Source of the DNA: Clostridium sp. ZS2-4
GTDB lineage: Bacteria > Bacillota > Clostridia > Clostridiales > Clostridiaceae
Reading direction: 5' to 3'
Assembly (NCBI RefSeq): GCF_026719745.1
Contig: NZ_JAPPRQ010000136.1
Coordinates: forward strand, 1-64,000
Length of the DNA stretch: 64,000 bases
In this document: positions 1 to 8,800 of the stretch, piece after piece
Layout: every line of letters starts with the position of its first letter
Numbering within the stretch: the first letter of the stretch is position 1
Position numbers and translations under genes: made by a program
The notes under the pieces: generated by a model
What the model was told of the DNA's origin: nothing
Databases searched by the model: none
Seen by the model: only the letters and a program-made list of their open reading frames with translations

Positions 1-139
1 ACCTGCCTTTCTTAATTTTTTTGTGGTAAGAAAATTATACTTCAAGGCTTGGTATTATCCACTATTTATTTTTTGGAAACTATAATATGGAAACTAATAA
101 AGTTTTGTTTGTACGAAACTTAGGTAACTAAATTTTTAT

Positions 140-499
140 TTAATCGTCATCATAGTCGTCTTCTTCCATATCCATCATAGGATTCATGGTATGCATATAA
201 TCCATTGGTTGCATAGGATACATGTAACTCATGCGGTCCATTGGATGCATAGAATACATTGGTTGTACTGACTGCATAGATTGCATAGATTGCATAGATT
301 GCATAGGGCACATAGGACACATAGGACACATAGAATACATAGAACTCATATAGTCCATTGGATACATAGCGTACATAGATTGCATAGGGGACATAGAATA
401 CATATAATTCATATAGTCCATTTGTTTCATATCATACATTGATTTCATCGACTGCATATCATACATTTGATGCATAGGACACATTGAGTATGTTTGCAT
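140..499 (-). CDS. Methionine-triplet repeat protein, possible spore-layer protein
   Basis: I do not recognise this 119-residue protein. Met occupies every third position from residue 6 to 108, with one exception (Val78), so nearly the whole chain is X-Y-Met triplets rich in Tyr, Ser, Pro, Gln and Asp; 37 of 119 residues are Met. Cys7 and Cys58/61/64 sit in C-P-M triplets and the C-terminus is acidic (EEDDYDDD). There is no signal peptide or hydrophobic segment. I chose the ATG at 499 because AGAGGTG lies 9 bases upstream; an in-frame TTG at 520 precedes that site and is unlikely. At DNA level the middle holds 9-bp tandem repeats (about 265-335) that could expand or contract. Thiol/thioether density would allow Cu(I) binding, but that is inference. 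The sigma-K-like promoter upstream hints at a mother-cell spore coat or exosporium role. Confidence 0.75.
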   Translation of the reverse strand: MQTYSMCPMHQMYDMQSMKSMYDMKQMDYMNYMYSMSPMQSMYAMYPMDYMSSMYSMCPMCPMCPMQSMQSMQSMQSVQPMYSMHPMDRMSYMYPMQPMDYMHTMNPMMDMEEDDYDDD

Positions 500-538
500 A
501 AAAACGTACACCTCTATCAAATTATTTCAACACAATAG

Positions 539-565
539 TATTATATGGAAAATTAAAAAAGTAGT
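539..565 (-). promoter_or_regulatory. Candidate sigma-K-type promoter for the Met-triplet gene
   Basis: On the minus strand AC, 16 bases, then CATATAATA fits the known sigma-K pattern (AC, about 16-17 bases, CATANNNTA). A start about 8 bases downstream would leave a leader of roughly 30 bases before the ATG at 499. The match is short and could be chance. Confidence 0.4.
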
Positions 566-664
566 GACTGAAATTATTCCAATTTGTAATTAAATTGTAA
601 CTATTTATAAATTAATGTAAAGTATACTGTGTAATGAAGAAAAATATATTATTGGGGGAGCAAT

Positions 665-1057
665 ATGAATAAATTGATATTGATACTTTTTTTAATATTT
701 TCTATATTGTTTAGCAGTTGGTCAACTTTAGTAGGCAAAGCTGAGGAAAGTAAATTAAAAGATCAGATGTTGCAGCACAATCTTTTTCAATATAATGGAC
801 AAATAAATAAAATATATAATGTAAGTAAAAGCACATTTAAAGATAATAATAAACCTTTTAAATTTTTTAGCTTTATTAATAAAAAAGTAATAAATTTTTC
901 ACAAGGACAAGAAAATGTAGCTGCTGGAGGAGGGTTCAATTTAAAAAGAATAATAAGAAAAATTATTAGAAAGCATTTTTTAAAGATTATAGATAGAAAG
1001 AGAGATAGACAGCATAGAAAAAAAAATATACTAACCCAAAGTTGGTTTAGTAAATAA
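665..1057 (+). CDS. Small secreted protein with cationic amphipathic C-terminus
   Basis: Not recognised. The 130-residue product begins with a clear signal peptide (MNKLILILFLIF, with a likely cleavage after about residue 26 near VGKA). The mature part is polar, then after an AAGGG stretch (about residues 87-91) comes a strongly basic segment, roughly residues 94-122, with alternating Ile/Leu and Arg/Lys (RIIRKIIRKHFLKII) that would form a cationic amphipathic helix. The start is supported by GGGGGAG a few bases upstream. It is divergent from the Met-triplet gene and converges on the MATE gene. It could be a secreted antimicrobial-like peptide precursor or a cell-wall-binding protein; neither is shown by the sequence. 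Confidence 0.7.
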   Translation: MNKLILILFLIFSILFSSWSTLVGKAEESKLKDQMLQHNLFQYNGQINKIYNVSKSTFKDNNKPFKFFSFINKKVINFSQGQENVAAGGGFNLKRIIRKIIRKHFLKIIDRKRDRQHRKKNILTQSWFSK

Positions 1058-1067
1058 TTTTGGGTTA
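1017..1067 (-). terminator. Terminator of the MATE gene
   Basis: TAACCCAAA pairs with TTTGGGTTA across a loop of about 18 bases. On the minus strand a run of nine T follows four bases after the stem. The stop codons of both converging genes lie inside the hairpin. Confidence 0.55.
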
Positions 1068-2432
1068 TAGTGAGACTGAATCAGTATTTTGTTTGAAAAT
1101 TTTACCTGATTGTTTTTTAAAAACTAATATTGTAATAATTGCTGAAAGTAAATCAGATATAGGAAATGAAATCCAAATTCCTAATATCCCAAGATTTTTA
1201 ATGTTTGGTAAAAGAAGAACAAGAGGAATAAATATTATTACTTGTCTTAATATTGAAAGAATAAAAGAAGTTAGAGGTTTGCCAAGAGCTTGGAAAAGAC
1301 CTAATCCAGTCATTTGAATTCCTATAAAAGGAGTCATCATAATTACAATTCTTAAAGTTAATATTCCTTCCGATAATAAGAAGTTATCCTTATTAAACAC
1401 ACCTAAAATCCTACCTGAAAAAAATTGTATTACAAGCATTCCCATCATAGTAAATAGTATTGTAAAAGTAATGGTTAGTTTGAGCGTTTGTTTGACTCTA
1501 GCTATATTGTTACAGCCATAATTATATCCAATAATAGGCTGCATACCTTGAATCATACCATTTAAGGGCATAAATAGGAATAAAGTTATTTTGTATACGA
1601 TACCATAAATTGCAATTGCCAAGTCACTACCATAATATGCAAGGCAATGATTTAAAGTAATTGTAACAATACTTCCAGATAGTTGTACTGCAAAGCCAGA
1701 AAAACCTATTGATAGAATTTCTCCTATAATATTCTTCTGAGGAATGAAATATCTAGCTTTTATCTTTATGGAGGTTTTATTACTATTTAAATAAATAATT
1801 ATATATATAAATGAACCTAATTTTGACAAAATTGTTGCTAGGGCAGCCCCTTTGATTCCCATATTAAATACAAATATAAAAATATAATCAAGTATAACAT
1901 TCAGTATAAATCCAATAATCATAGATATCATAGCGTCTTTTGAATTTCCTTCAGATCTGATTAAGCTATTTGTAGAAACACAAAATGGAAAATATAAGCT
2001 TCCTAGGAACATTATTTTTGCATAATCTCTTGCATAAGGAAGTATATTTTTAGTGGCACCGAAGGATTTTACAATAGGGGCAGTAAATATATATCCAAAT
2101 ACTGAAAAGGTAATTCCGATAATACCGATACATAAAAATGAATTACAGGCAATATAATTTACTTTTTCCAGCTCTTTTTTTCCAAGACTCCTTGAGAGCA
2201 TTGAACCTGAGCCTATTCCAATAAGAAGAGAACAAGAGAGGATAATCATTTGTATTGGCAGTTGTACTGCAACTCCTGCAATACCTAGAGTACCAATTCC
2301 TCTACCTATGAAAATGGTGTCCACAATGTTATATAATGCATTTACAAGCATTGCTATTGTAGCCGGGAGAGCTAATTTAAAAAGAATACTACTGATTTTA
2401 TCGTTTGCCAGCATTTCTTCTCTTTTATTCAT
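1065..2432 (-). CDS. MATE family multidrug/cation antiporter
   Basis: A 455-residue polytopic membrane protein of normal MATE length with about twelve hydrophobic segments arranged as two similar halves. The N-terminal region ILFKLALPATIAMLVNALYN followed by DTIFIGRGIG is the typical MATE helix-1/loop signature, and IGIGSGSMLSRSLGKKE is the conserved region after helix 2. MATE proteins export organic cations or drugs in exchange for Na+ or H+; the substrate cannot be read here. The start has AGGAGTG eight bases upstream. The gene stands alone, with a repeat-rich region upstream and a shared hairpin at its 3' end. Confidence 0.93.
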   Translation of the reverse strand: MNKREEMLANDKISSILFKLALPATIAMLVNALYNIVDTIFIGRGIGTLGIAGVAVQLPIQMIILSCSLLIGIGSGSMLSRSLGKKELEKVNYIACNSFLCIGIIGITFSVFGYIFTAPIVKSFGATKNILPYARDYAKIMFLGSLYFPFCVSTNSLIRSEGNSKDAMISMIIGFILNVILDYIFIFVFNMGIKGAALATILSKLGSFIYIIIYLNSNKTSIKIKARYFIPQKNIIGEILSIGFSGFAVQLSGSIVTITLNHCLAYYGSDLAIAIYGIVYKITLFLFMPLNGMIQGMQPIIGYNYGCNNIARVKQTLKLTITFTILFTMMGMLVIQFFSGRILGVFNKDNFLLSEGILTLRIVIMMTPFIGIQMTGLGLFQALGKPLTSFILSILRQVIIFIPLVLLLPNIKNLGILGIWISFPISDLLSAIITILVFKKQSGKIFKQNTDSVSL

Positions 2433-2467
2433 TGAAACACTCCTATCTTTTTATAAATAGTTATGTC

Positions 2468-2572
2468 AGTAACCAGATGATAGGTGCCAGTAAACAGTGA
2501 TTAAGTATTAGATATAAGTTGGTTATATAATTATTATACTGCGTATTTGTAATAATCTTAACTGGTTTGTAA
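2468..2572. repeat. Degenerate copy of heptad palindromic element
   Basis: AGTAACC, AGATGAT, AGGTGCC, AGTAAAC, AGTGATT run in phase 7 from 2468, and a short inverted remnant (ACTGGTT) appears near 2560. It appears to be a decayed copy of the family described at 14489-14815, abutting a second copy. No terminal hairpins are visible. Confidence 0.55.
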
Positions 2573-2586
2573 AAATAATTTATTAT

Positions 2587-2730
2587 AGTAACCAGTCCCT
2601 AATCTCCAGTGATCAGAGAAGGACGTTTTGCTAATGCAAAACTAAAATTAATATAATCTATATTTAAAATCCACTCTAATTTTATCTAACTATTCTTGAT
2701 CTTTTCTGGGAATTGGGGACTGGCTACTGG
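2587..2730. repeat. Heptad palindromic element, core type B
   Basis: Left arm AGTAACC, AGTCCCT, AATCTCC, AGTGATC; core begins GGACGTTTTGCTAATGCA; right arm (2706-2730) is the inverse, with GGGGACTGGCTACTGG. The same core occurs at about 17040, 27130 (inverted) and 54755. No terminal hairpins are left. It lies about 20 bases upstream of the lysC riboswitch promoter. With the preceding degenerate copy it fills the gene-free stretch 2433-2750. Confidence 0.8.
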
Positions 2731-2751
2731 GAAATTTTCTAAAATAAAGTG

Positions 2752-2780
2752 TTGCATAATTTAAATTATTGTGATAAACT
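2752..2780 (+). promoter_or_regulatory. Likely promoter of the lysC riboswitch transcript
   Basis: TTGCAT, 17 bases, TAAACT, placing the start about 20 bases before the riboswitch. An alternative TACAAT lies at 2784-2789 with a weaker -35. Confidence 0.5.
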
Positions 2781-2802
2781 GAGTACAATTTAATAAAAGA
2801 GT

Positions 2803-2983
2803 TAGTTGCCTAGGGTAGAGGCGCTGTAATTAAGAGTATTTGTTTGGAGCTAGCAAGTGTTGATAAGCAAAGAAAGGAATTATGGCCGAAGAAAATAAAT
2901 TGGCAAATTTATTTTCTGGCTTTGCATAAAATATGTGCAAGGCTGTCGCGTAAGTATTTACGTGAAGAGCTACAAGGTACACT
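2803..2983 (+). promoter_or_regulatory. Lysine riboswitch (L-box) controlling lysC-lysA
   Basis: The region carries the conserved L-box blocks in order: GTAGAGGCGC (2815-2824), AGAGTAT, GGCCGAAG (2884-2891), GGCTGTCGC (2941-2949) and GAGCTAC (2967-2973). The closing helix pairs TGCCT (2807-2811) with AGGTA (2975-2979). A hairpin terminator follows directly, so lysine binding should stop transcription before lysC. Placement ahead of aspartokinase and DAP decarboxylase matches the known regulon. Confidence 0.93.
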
Positions 2984-3004
2984 GAGTTGCGGATATTATT
3001 ATAT

Positions 3005-3045
3005 AATTGCAGCAGGGGTGTTCCTTGTTGCAATTATTTTTTATT
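3005..3045 (+). terminator. Riboswitch-controlled terminator
   Basis: AATTGC pairs with GCAATT around an inner GGGG/CC stem, followed by ATTTTTTATT. This is the expression platform of the lysine riboswitch. Confidence 0.85.
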
Positions 3046-3122
3046 ATTAAGAAATAATTGCAAGGGGCTAATGCAGTTAAGAATTGACAGTCATCTGTCA
3101 ACTATAATAGGGGGCTTATAAT

Positions 3123-4322
3123 ATGGGTATTGTAGTACAAAAATATGGAGGAAGTTCTGTAGCTTCTACGGAAAAAATCAAGAAAATTGCAAAAACATTG
3201 ATAAATAGAAAAAATAAAGGTGACGATCTGGTGGTTGTTGTGTCTGCAATGGGAGATACAACAGATGATTTGATTGCCTTGGCAAAAGGTATTTCTAATA
3301 ATCCAGATAAGAGAGAATTAGATGCACTTTTATCAACAGGTGAAATGATGTCTTGTGCTCTTTTATCAATGGCTATTAAGGACTTGGGATATGATTCAGT
3401 AAGTTATTCAGCATATCAGATAGGGATAAAAACTAAAGGTCAGTATGGAAAGTGTTTAATAGATGATATAGATGCTACAAAAATAATGGAAAGCATCAAA
3501 GCGGGAAAGATTGTAATAGTAGCAGGTTTTCAAGGAATTAATGAGAATGGTGATATTACAACTTTAGGCAGAGGTGGTTCAGATACTTCAGCTGTTGCTC
3601 TTGCAGTTAAGCTTAATGGATTCTGTGAGATTTATACTGATGTAGATGGGATTTATAATGTAGATCCTAGAAAATATAAAGAAGCAAAGAAAATAGAGGT
3701 TATAGATTACGAGGAGATGCTTGAGTTATCCAGCTTAGGTGCTCAAGTTATGCATTCCAGATCTATTGAGCTTGCTCAAAAATATGAAATTCCAGTATAT
3801 GTAGGGTTAAGTAATAGTGATATTAAGGGAACAATTATCAGGGGGGTAAATAAAATGAATTTAGAGAGTAAACCTGTAACGGGGCTTGCAACAAGTGATG
3901 ATGACATTGCAGTAACATTAAAAGAAATAGATGCAAATGTAAATATACTTTCTAACTTGTTTGAGGTTATTGGAAATAAAAATATTAGTATAGATATGAT
4001 AAGTCAAACTGCTCCTGTCAATGGAAAGGTAAATGTATCTTTTACTATTCCCAAAGATGAACAAGAAGAATGCATGGAGATAATTAAGAATTTTTCAAAA
4101 ATACAAAATATATCAATTGATGATGATATAACTAAATTTTCAGTTGTAGGAATAGGTATGAAAAATACTTCTGGTGTAGCAGCAAAGATGTTTAAGATGT
4201 TTAGTGAAAATAATATAGAAGTAAAAATGATTACAACATCAGAAATTAGAATTACATGTGCAATATGTCAAAAGGATAAGACAAAAGCAATAGGAATTGT
4301 AGCAAAAGAATTTTATTTATAG
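3123..4322 (+). CDS. lysC: Aspartate kinase
   Basis: Phosphorylates aspartate at the first step of the lysine/threonine/methionine/diaminopimelate pathway. The 399-residue protein opens with the aspartokinase signature VQKYGGSSVAS (Lys7 in KYGGSS), carries GRGGSDTSAVALA in the kinase domain, and ends with tandem ACT domains (from about residue 265; SQTAPVNGKVNVSFT and VGIGMKNTSGVAAKM). It is a monofunctional enzyme without a homoserine dehydrogenase domain. GGGGG precedes the ATG by eight bases, and a small hairpin (TTGACAG/CTGTCAA, 3084-3101) sits just upstream of that site. lysA follows after 35 bases, so the pair is probably one lysine-repressed operon. Confidence 0.97.
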   Translation: MGIVVQKYGGSSVASTEKIKKIAKTLINRKNKGDDLVVVVSAMGDTTDDLIALAKGISNNPDKRELDALLSTGEMMSCALLSMAIKDLGYDSVSYSAYQIGIKTKGQYGKCLIDDIDATKIMESIKAGKIVIVAGFQGINENGDITTLGRGGSDTSAVALAVKLNGFCEIYTDVDGIYNVDPRKYKEAKKIEVIDYEEMLELSSLGAQVMHSRSIELAQKYEIPVYVGLSNSDIKGTIIRGVNKMNLESKPVTGLATSDDDIAVTLKEIDANVNILSNLFEVIGNKNISIDMISQTAPVNGKVNVSFTIPKDEQEECMEIIKNFSKIQNISIDDDITKFSVVGIGMKNTSGVAAKMFKMFSENNIEVKMITTSEIRITCAICQKDKTKAIGIVAKEFYL

Positions 4323-4357
4323 GTTAATGAAAATACTTAGAAAAGAGGGCTATAAAA

Positions 4358-5656
4358 ATGAGATTGTTTGGAAGTATGGAGATAAAAGATGACCAATTAT
4401 ATATAGGTGGAATTAGTACTGGTAAGCTTGCAGAGGAATGTGGAACACCGTTATACGTAATGGATGAGCAACTTATTCGTGATAATTGCAGAAGATATTA
4501 TGAAAGTTTTGGGGCTAAGGAAGGAATTAACAGAGTAGCTTATGCTGGAAAAGCTTTCTTGACTATTGCAATGTGTCAAATTATAGCTGAGGAAGGTTTA
4601 TGCTTGGATGTAGTTTCAGGGGGAGAGTTATATACAGCATATAAGGCTAATTTTCCTATGGAAAAAATATATTTTCATGGCAATAATAAAACTCCAGAAG
4701 AAATAGAAATGGGAGTTAAGCTTGGAGTTGGAAGATTTGTTGCTGATAATTTTTATGAGATTGAAAAGATAAATGAAATAGCTGAAAAATATAACAAAAC
4801 TCAAAAAATTCTTTTAAGAATAACACCAGGAATAGAGGCACATACTCATGAGTATATTAAAACTGGACAAATAGATTCAAAATTTGGATTCACACTGTTG
4901 CAAAATCAAACTCAAAGAGCAGTTGAAAAGGCAAACTCACTTTCAAATATAGAGCTTATAGGTTTTCATTGTCATATAGGGTCACAAATTTTCGATATTC
5001 AACCTTACCGTGATGAAGTGAATATAATGATGACATTGATTAAGGAAATCAAAGAAGAATTGGGATATGAAATTAAGGAGTTGGATTTGGGTGGAGGTTT
5101 TGGAATTTACTATGAAGAAGGAGATGACCCTCGAGAAGTAGAAGAGTTTTGTGAAGCTATACTTGAAGAAGCTAACAAAAAAGCTGAAGAACTTAATATG
5201 ACACTACCAATTCTTACAATAGAACCTGGAAGATCTATTGTGGGAAATGCAGGAACAACTTTATATACTATAGGTTCTATAAAAGAAATTCCAGAAGTGA
5301 GAAAATATGTGGCTGTAGATGGCGGAATGACTGACAATATAAGACCAGCATTATACAATGCACAGTATGAATGTGTAATAGCAGACAGAACAAACTATTC
5401 TCATAAAGAAAAGGTAACTATTTGTGGAAAGTGCTGCGAATCAGGAGATATACTTCTTAATGATGTGGAGATACCTGAGGCAAAAAGCGGGGATATTCTT
5501 GCTGTTTTGACTACTGGAGCTTATGGATATTCCATGGCTAGCAATTATAATAAGATACCAAGAGCAGCAGTGGTTTTAGTTAGAGATGGAAATGCAAAAG
5601 TTATATGTAGACGTCAATCCTATGAAGACTTGATTTCAAATGAATTAGGATTATAA
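4358..5656 (+). CDS. lysA: Diaminopimelate decarboxylase
   Basis: Converts meso-diaminopimelate to lysine, the last step of lysine synthesis, using PLP. The 432-residue length is normal for the fold III decarboxylase family. Visible motifs: YAGKAF with the PLP Lys at residue 65, GFHCHIGSQ, the glycine-rich phosphate loop LGGGFGIYYEEGD, EPGRSIV, and the C-terminal GKCCESGD and TTGAYGYSMASNYN. AGAGGG lies eight bases before the ATG. It follows lysC after 35 bases and ends at a strong terminator, so both genes sit behind the lysine riboswitch. Confidence 0.97.
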   Translation: MRLFGSMEIKDDQLYIGGISTGKLAEECGTPLYVMDEQLIRDNCRRYYESFGAKEGINRVAYAGKAFLTIAMCQIIAEEGLCLDVVSGGELYTAYKANFPMEKIYFHGNNKTPEEIEMGVKLGVGRFVADNFYEIEKINEIAEKYNKTQKILLRITPGIEAHTHEYIKTGQIDSKFGFTLLQNQTQRAVEKANSLSNIELIGFHCHIGSQIFDIQPYRDEVNIMMTLIKEIKEELGYEIKELDLGGGFGIYYEEGDDPREVEEFCEAILEEANKKAEELNMTLPILTIEPGRSIVGNAGTTLYTIGSIKEIPEVRKYVAVDGGMTDNIRPALYNAQYECVIADRTNYSHKEKVTICGKCCESGDILLNDVEIPEAKSGDILAVLTTGAYGYSMASNYNKIPRAAVVLVRDGNAKVICRRQSYEDLISNELGL

Positions 5657-5700
5657 AATTTAATAAATAGACAGTTCAAATTCAATTAAATATATATTTT

Positions 5701-5753
5701 AAATAAAGGAGATATACTGAAATTTTTCAGCATATCTCCTTTATTTATTTTTT
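5701..5753 (+). terminator. Terminator of lysC-lysA
   Basis: A 15-bp perfect stem (AAATAAAGGAGATAT and its inverse) with an inner CTGAAA/TTTCAG helix, followed by a T-rich tail. Confidence 0.9.
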
Positions 5754-5843
5754 GTTTGTTTAATATTAGCTGTTTATGGGAACAATACTTAGGCATAAAT
5801 TTTTATTAATTATGGAGATAAACATAATAAAGGAGTGACTGAA

Positions 5844-8800
5844 ATGACTTATGTAATAGTACTTATACTTGCAGTATTAGTCGCATTGATTTACATAATA
5901 TTTTATAACAATAAGAAGACTGAGGAAAATATTTTAGAGGATATTCCAGTTATAGACGTTAACAAAGAAGATTTAGAAAAGCATGCTTTAGAAATATCCA
6001 ATCACTATTCAAGCTCAAAAAATATTAATTATAAAAGAAAACTTATAAAAAATTTAGATAAAAGGTATAGCAGTATAATAAAGGGATATGAATATATTGA
6101 TAAAGATGTAAGAAGTAAAAAAGAAGTAGCACCTGCAGCAGAATGGCTGTTAGATAATTTATATCTGGTAGAAAAAGAATATAAACATATAAAACAAAAT
6201 ATGCCGGAAAAATATTACAAAAATTTGCCTGTTATAGACAGAGGTATAATGAAAGGATATCCTAGAATATACAATATTGCAGTAGAATTAGTATCGCATA
6301 CTGATGGGAAAATGGATGAAGATACTATCGAAAAGTTCATAAAAGCATATCAGACTAATACTGTACTTACAAGTGGAGAACTTTGGGCACTGCCTATAAT
6401 GCTTCGAATAGCTTTAATACAAAATATAAGTAAGATTACAGAAAATATAGTTTTTTCTCAACAGGAGAAAAGAAGAGCAGATACTATAGCTGATAGATTA
6501 ATTGATGCTTTAAGTAATAAAAAAATTGAAGAAGAACTTGAGAAGATTGCTAATGAAGATATACTGTTTACATGTCATTTTACTGAGAGACTTCTGAAAG
6601 TGTTAAGAGATAATGGGGTTGACTATATAGAAGCATATAAATGGATAGATGAAAAATTAGAAATTCAGGAAACAAATTCAGAAAAAATGATAAATTTGGA
6701 ACATCACAAGCAAGCTGATTATCAGTTTTCAATGGGAAATTGTATTAACTCGATTAGAGAAGTAGAGGCTATAAATTGGAGAGAAAGCTTTGAAAAAGTT
6801 AGTATTGTAGAAAATATTTTAAAAAAGGACCCGGCTAATATTTATGACAAGATGGATTTTGAATCTAGAGACTATTACAGACATAGAATTGAAGAAATTG
6901 CTAAGAATATAAAAAAGCCAGAGTCTTTTGTAGCTAAAAAGGCTGTTGAGTGTGCAGTAGAGGCAAATGAAGACCATGATAGAGATTATGAAAAACATGT
7001 AGGATATTATATTGTTGATAAAGGCACAGATTGCTTAAAAACAAAAAGTAATTTTAAAGATAAAGGTATAAAAGGGACTAAAAACAATATTAAAAAACAT
7101 GCTATAGGGTATTATATTGGAACAATAATCGTATTTACAGTAATTACAATGGCTGTATTCATGGTAGCTAGCTATTTTAACGATACAGAAAGAATATTAT
7201 GGAGATATATTATAGCGGCGGCAGTGCTTTTGATTCCATGTAGTGAAATTGTAATATCTATTTTAAATTGGAATGTTAATCACTTAACAACTCCTAAACT
7301 TGTACCAAAAATAGAGTTTAAAGAAGGGCTAGGTGAAAAAAATAGAACGATAGTTGTAATACCTACTATTATAAATAATGTTAACAAGGTACATGAATTA
7401 GTAAATAATATGGAAGTGTATTTTTTAGGTAATAGAGATAGAAATTTATATTTTGCTCTTTTAAGTGATTTCAAGGACAGCAGTATTAAAACTGAAAAAG
7501 AAGATAAAGAAATAGTAAAAGCAGCTTTAAAGGAGATAAAAAAGCTTAATAAAAAATATGCTGAAGATAGAGAAGATATATTTTATTTCTTTAGCAGATA
7601 TAGACAATATAATGAAAAAGAAGGCAAGTGGCTTGGTTGGGAAAGAAAACGTGGAAAACTCATGGAATTTAATCAGCTAATTAGAGGAAATAATAAAACC
7701 AGCTATGATGTCATAAGTGGCGACATTAGTAAACTTAAAAAAGCCAAGTATGTTATTACCTTAGACTGTGATACACAGCTTCCAAGAGATTCAGCAAAGA
7801 AATTAATAGGAGCTATGGCACATATTTTAAATATTCCTCATATTGAAAAAGATAAAAAACGAGTTGTTAGAGGATATGGAATAATGCAGCCTAGAATAAG
7901 TGTCGGTACAGTTAGTGCAAATAAAACTTTGTTTTCAAGAATTTTTTCTGGAGAAACAGGCATAGATACATATACTACTGCTGTATCAGATGTATATCAA
8001 GATTTATTTCAAGAAGGTATTTTTACAGGAAAAGGAATATATGAAATTGATGTATTTAATCACATGTTAAATGGTGGAATTCCAGAAAATTCTATATTAA
8101 GTCATGATTTACTCGAAGGCGAATATACTAGATGTGCATTAGTTACTGACATAGAATTAATTGATGGATACCCAGCTTATTACAATGCCAGTACTAAAAG
8201 ACTTCATAGATGGGTTAGAGGAGATTGGCAGTTACTTCCTTGGTTTAACAATAGAGAATCTTTAAGAACTTTATCTAAGTTTAAAATGCTTGATAATTTA
8301 AGAAGAAGCTTGCTTGCACCTTCTATTATACTTTTGTTTGCACTATCATTTAACTTTTTACCAGATGGAACGGATAAGTGGATAATTGCAGCAATTTTAG
8401 CTTTGCTATGTCCATTATTATTTGATGTAACTGAAACTGTTATTTCGCCCATTCGCGGCATAAGCTTATCGGGAAAGATTAAAGATGGAAAAAACGTTGT
8501 AGAGCAAGTATTTTTAATATTTTGTTTTCTACCATATACAGCATATTTAATGGTAGATGCAATAATCAGAACTGTTTACAGACTGTCCATTAGTAAGAAA
8601 AATCTTTTAGAGTGGCAACCAGCAGCTGATGTAGAAGCAAAATCAGGAAAAAATTTAAGTAACTATGTGTCTTCTATGTGGCCATCAAGTTTAATTTCGG
8701 TAGTTATTCTTTTAGCAGCATTTTCAAAATCTCCAAATTCGGGGATATTTATGATACCATCCTGTGCTTTGTGGTTTATAAATCCATATATAGCTTATTA

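Noticed and set aside
240-340. CRISPR or intergenic satellite
   Set aside because: The 9-bp repeats are in frame within the Met-triplet coding sequence.
1060-1317. Plus-strand frame opposite the MATE gene
   Set aside because: It lies fully antisense to a well-supported gene and has no ribosome site.
2830-3050. Open frames on both strands in the lysC leader
   Set aside because: They fall within the lysine riboswitch and its terminator, whose conserved blocks explain the sequence.
3084-3112. Second lysC promoter (TTGACA ... TATAAT)
   Set aside because: The boxes are only 13 bases apart; the TTGACA is half of a small hairpin.
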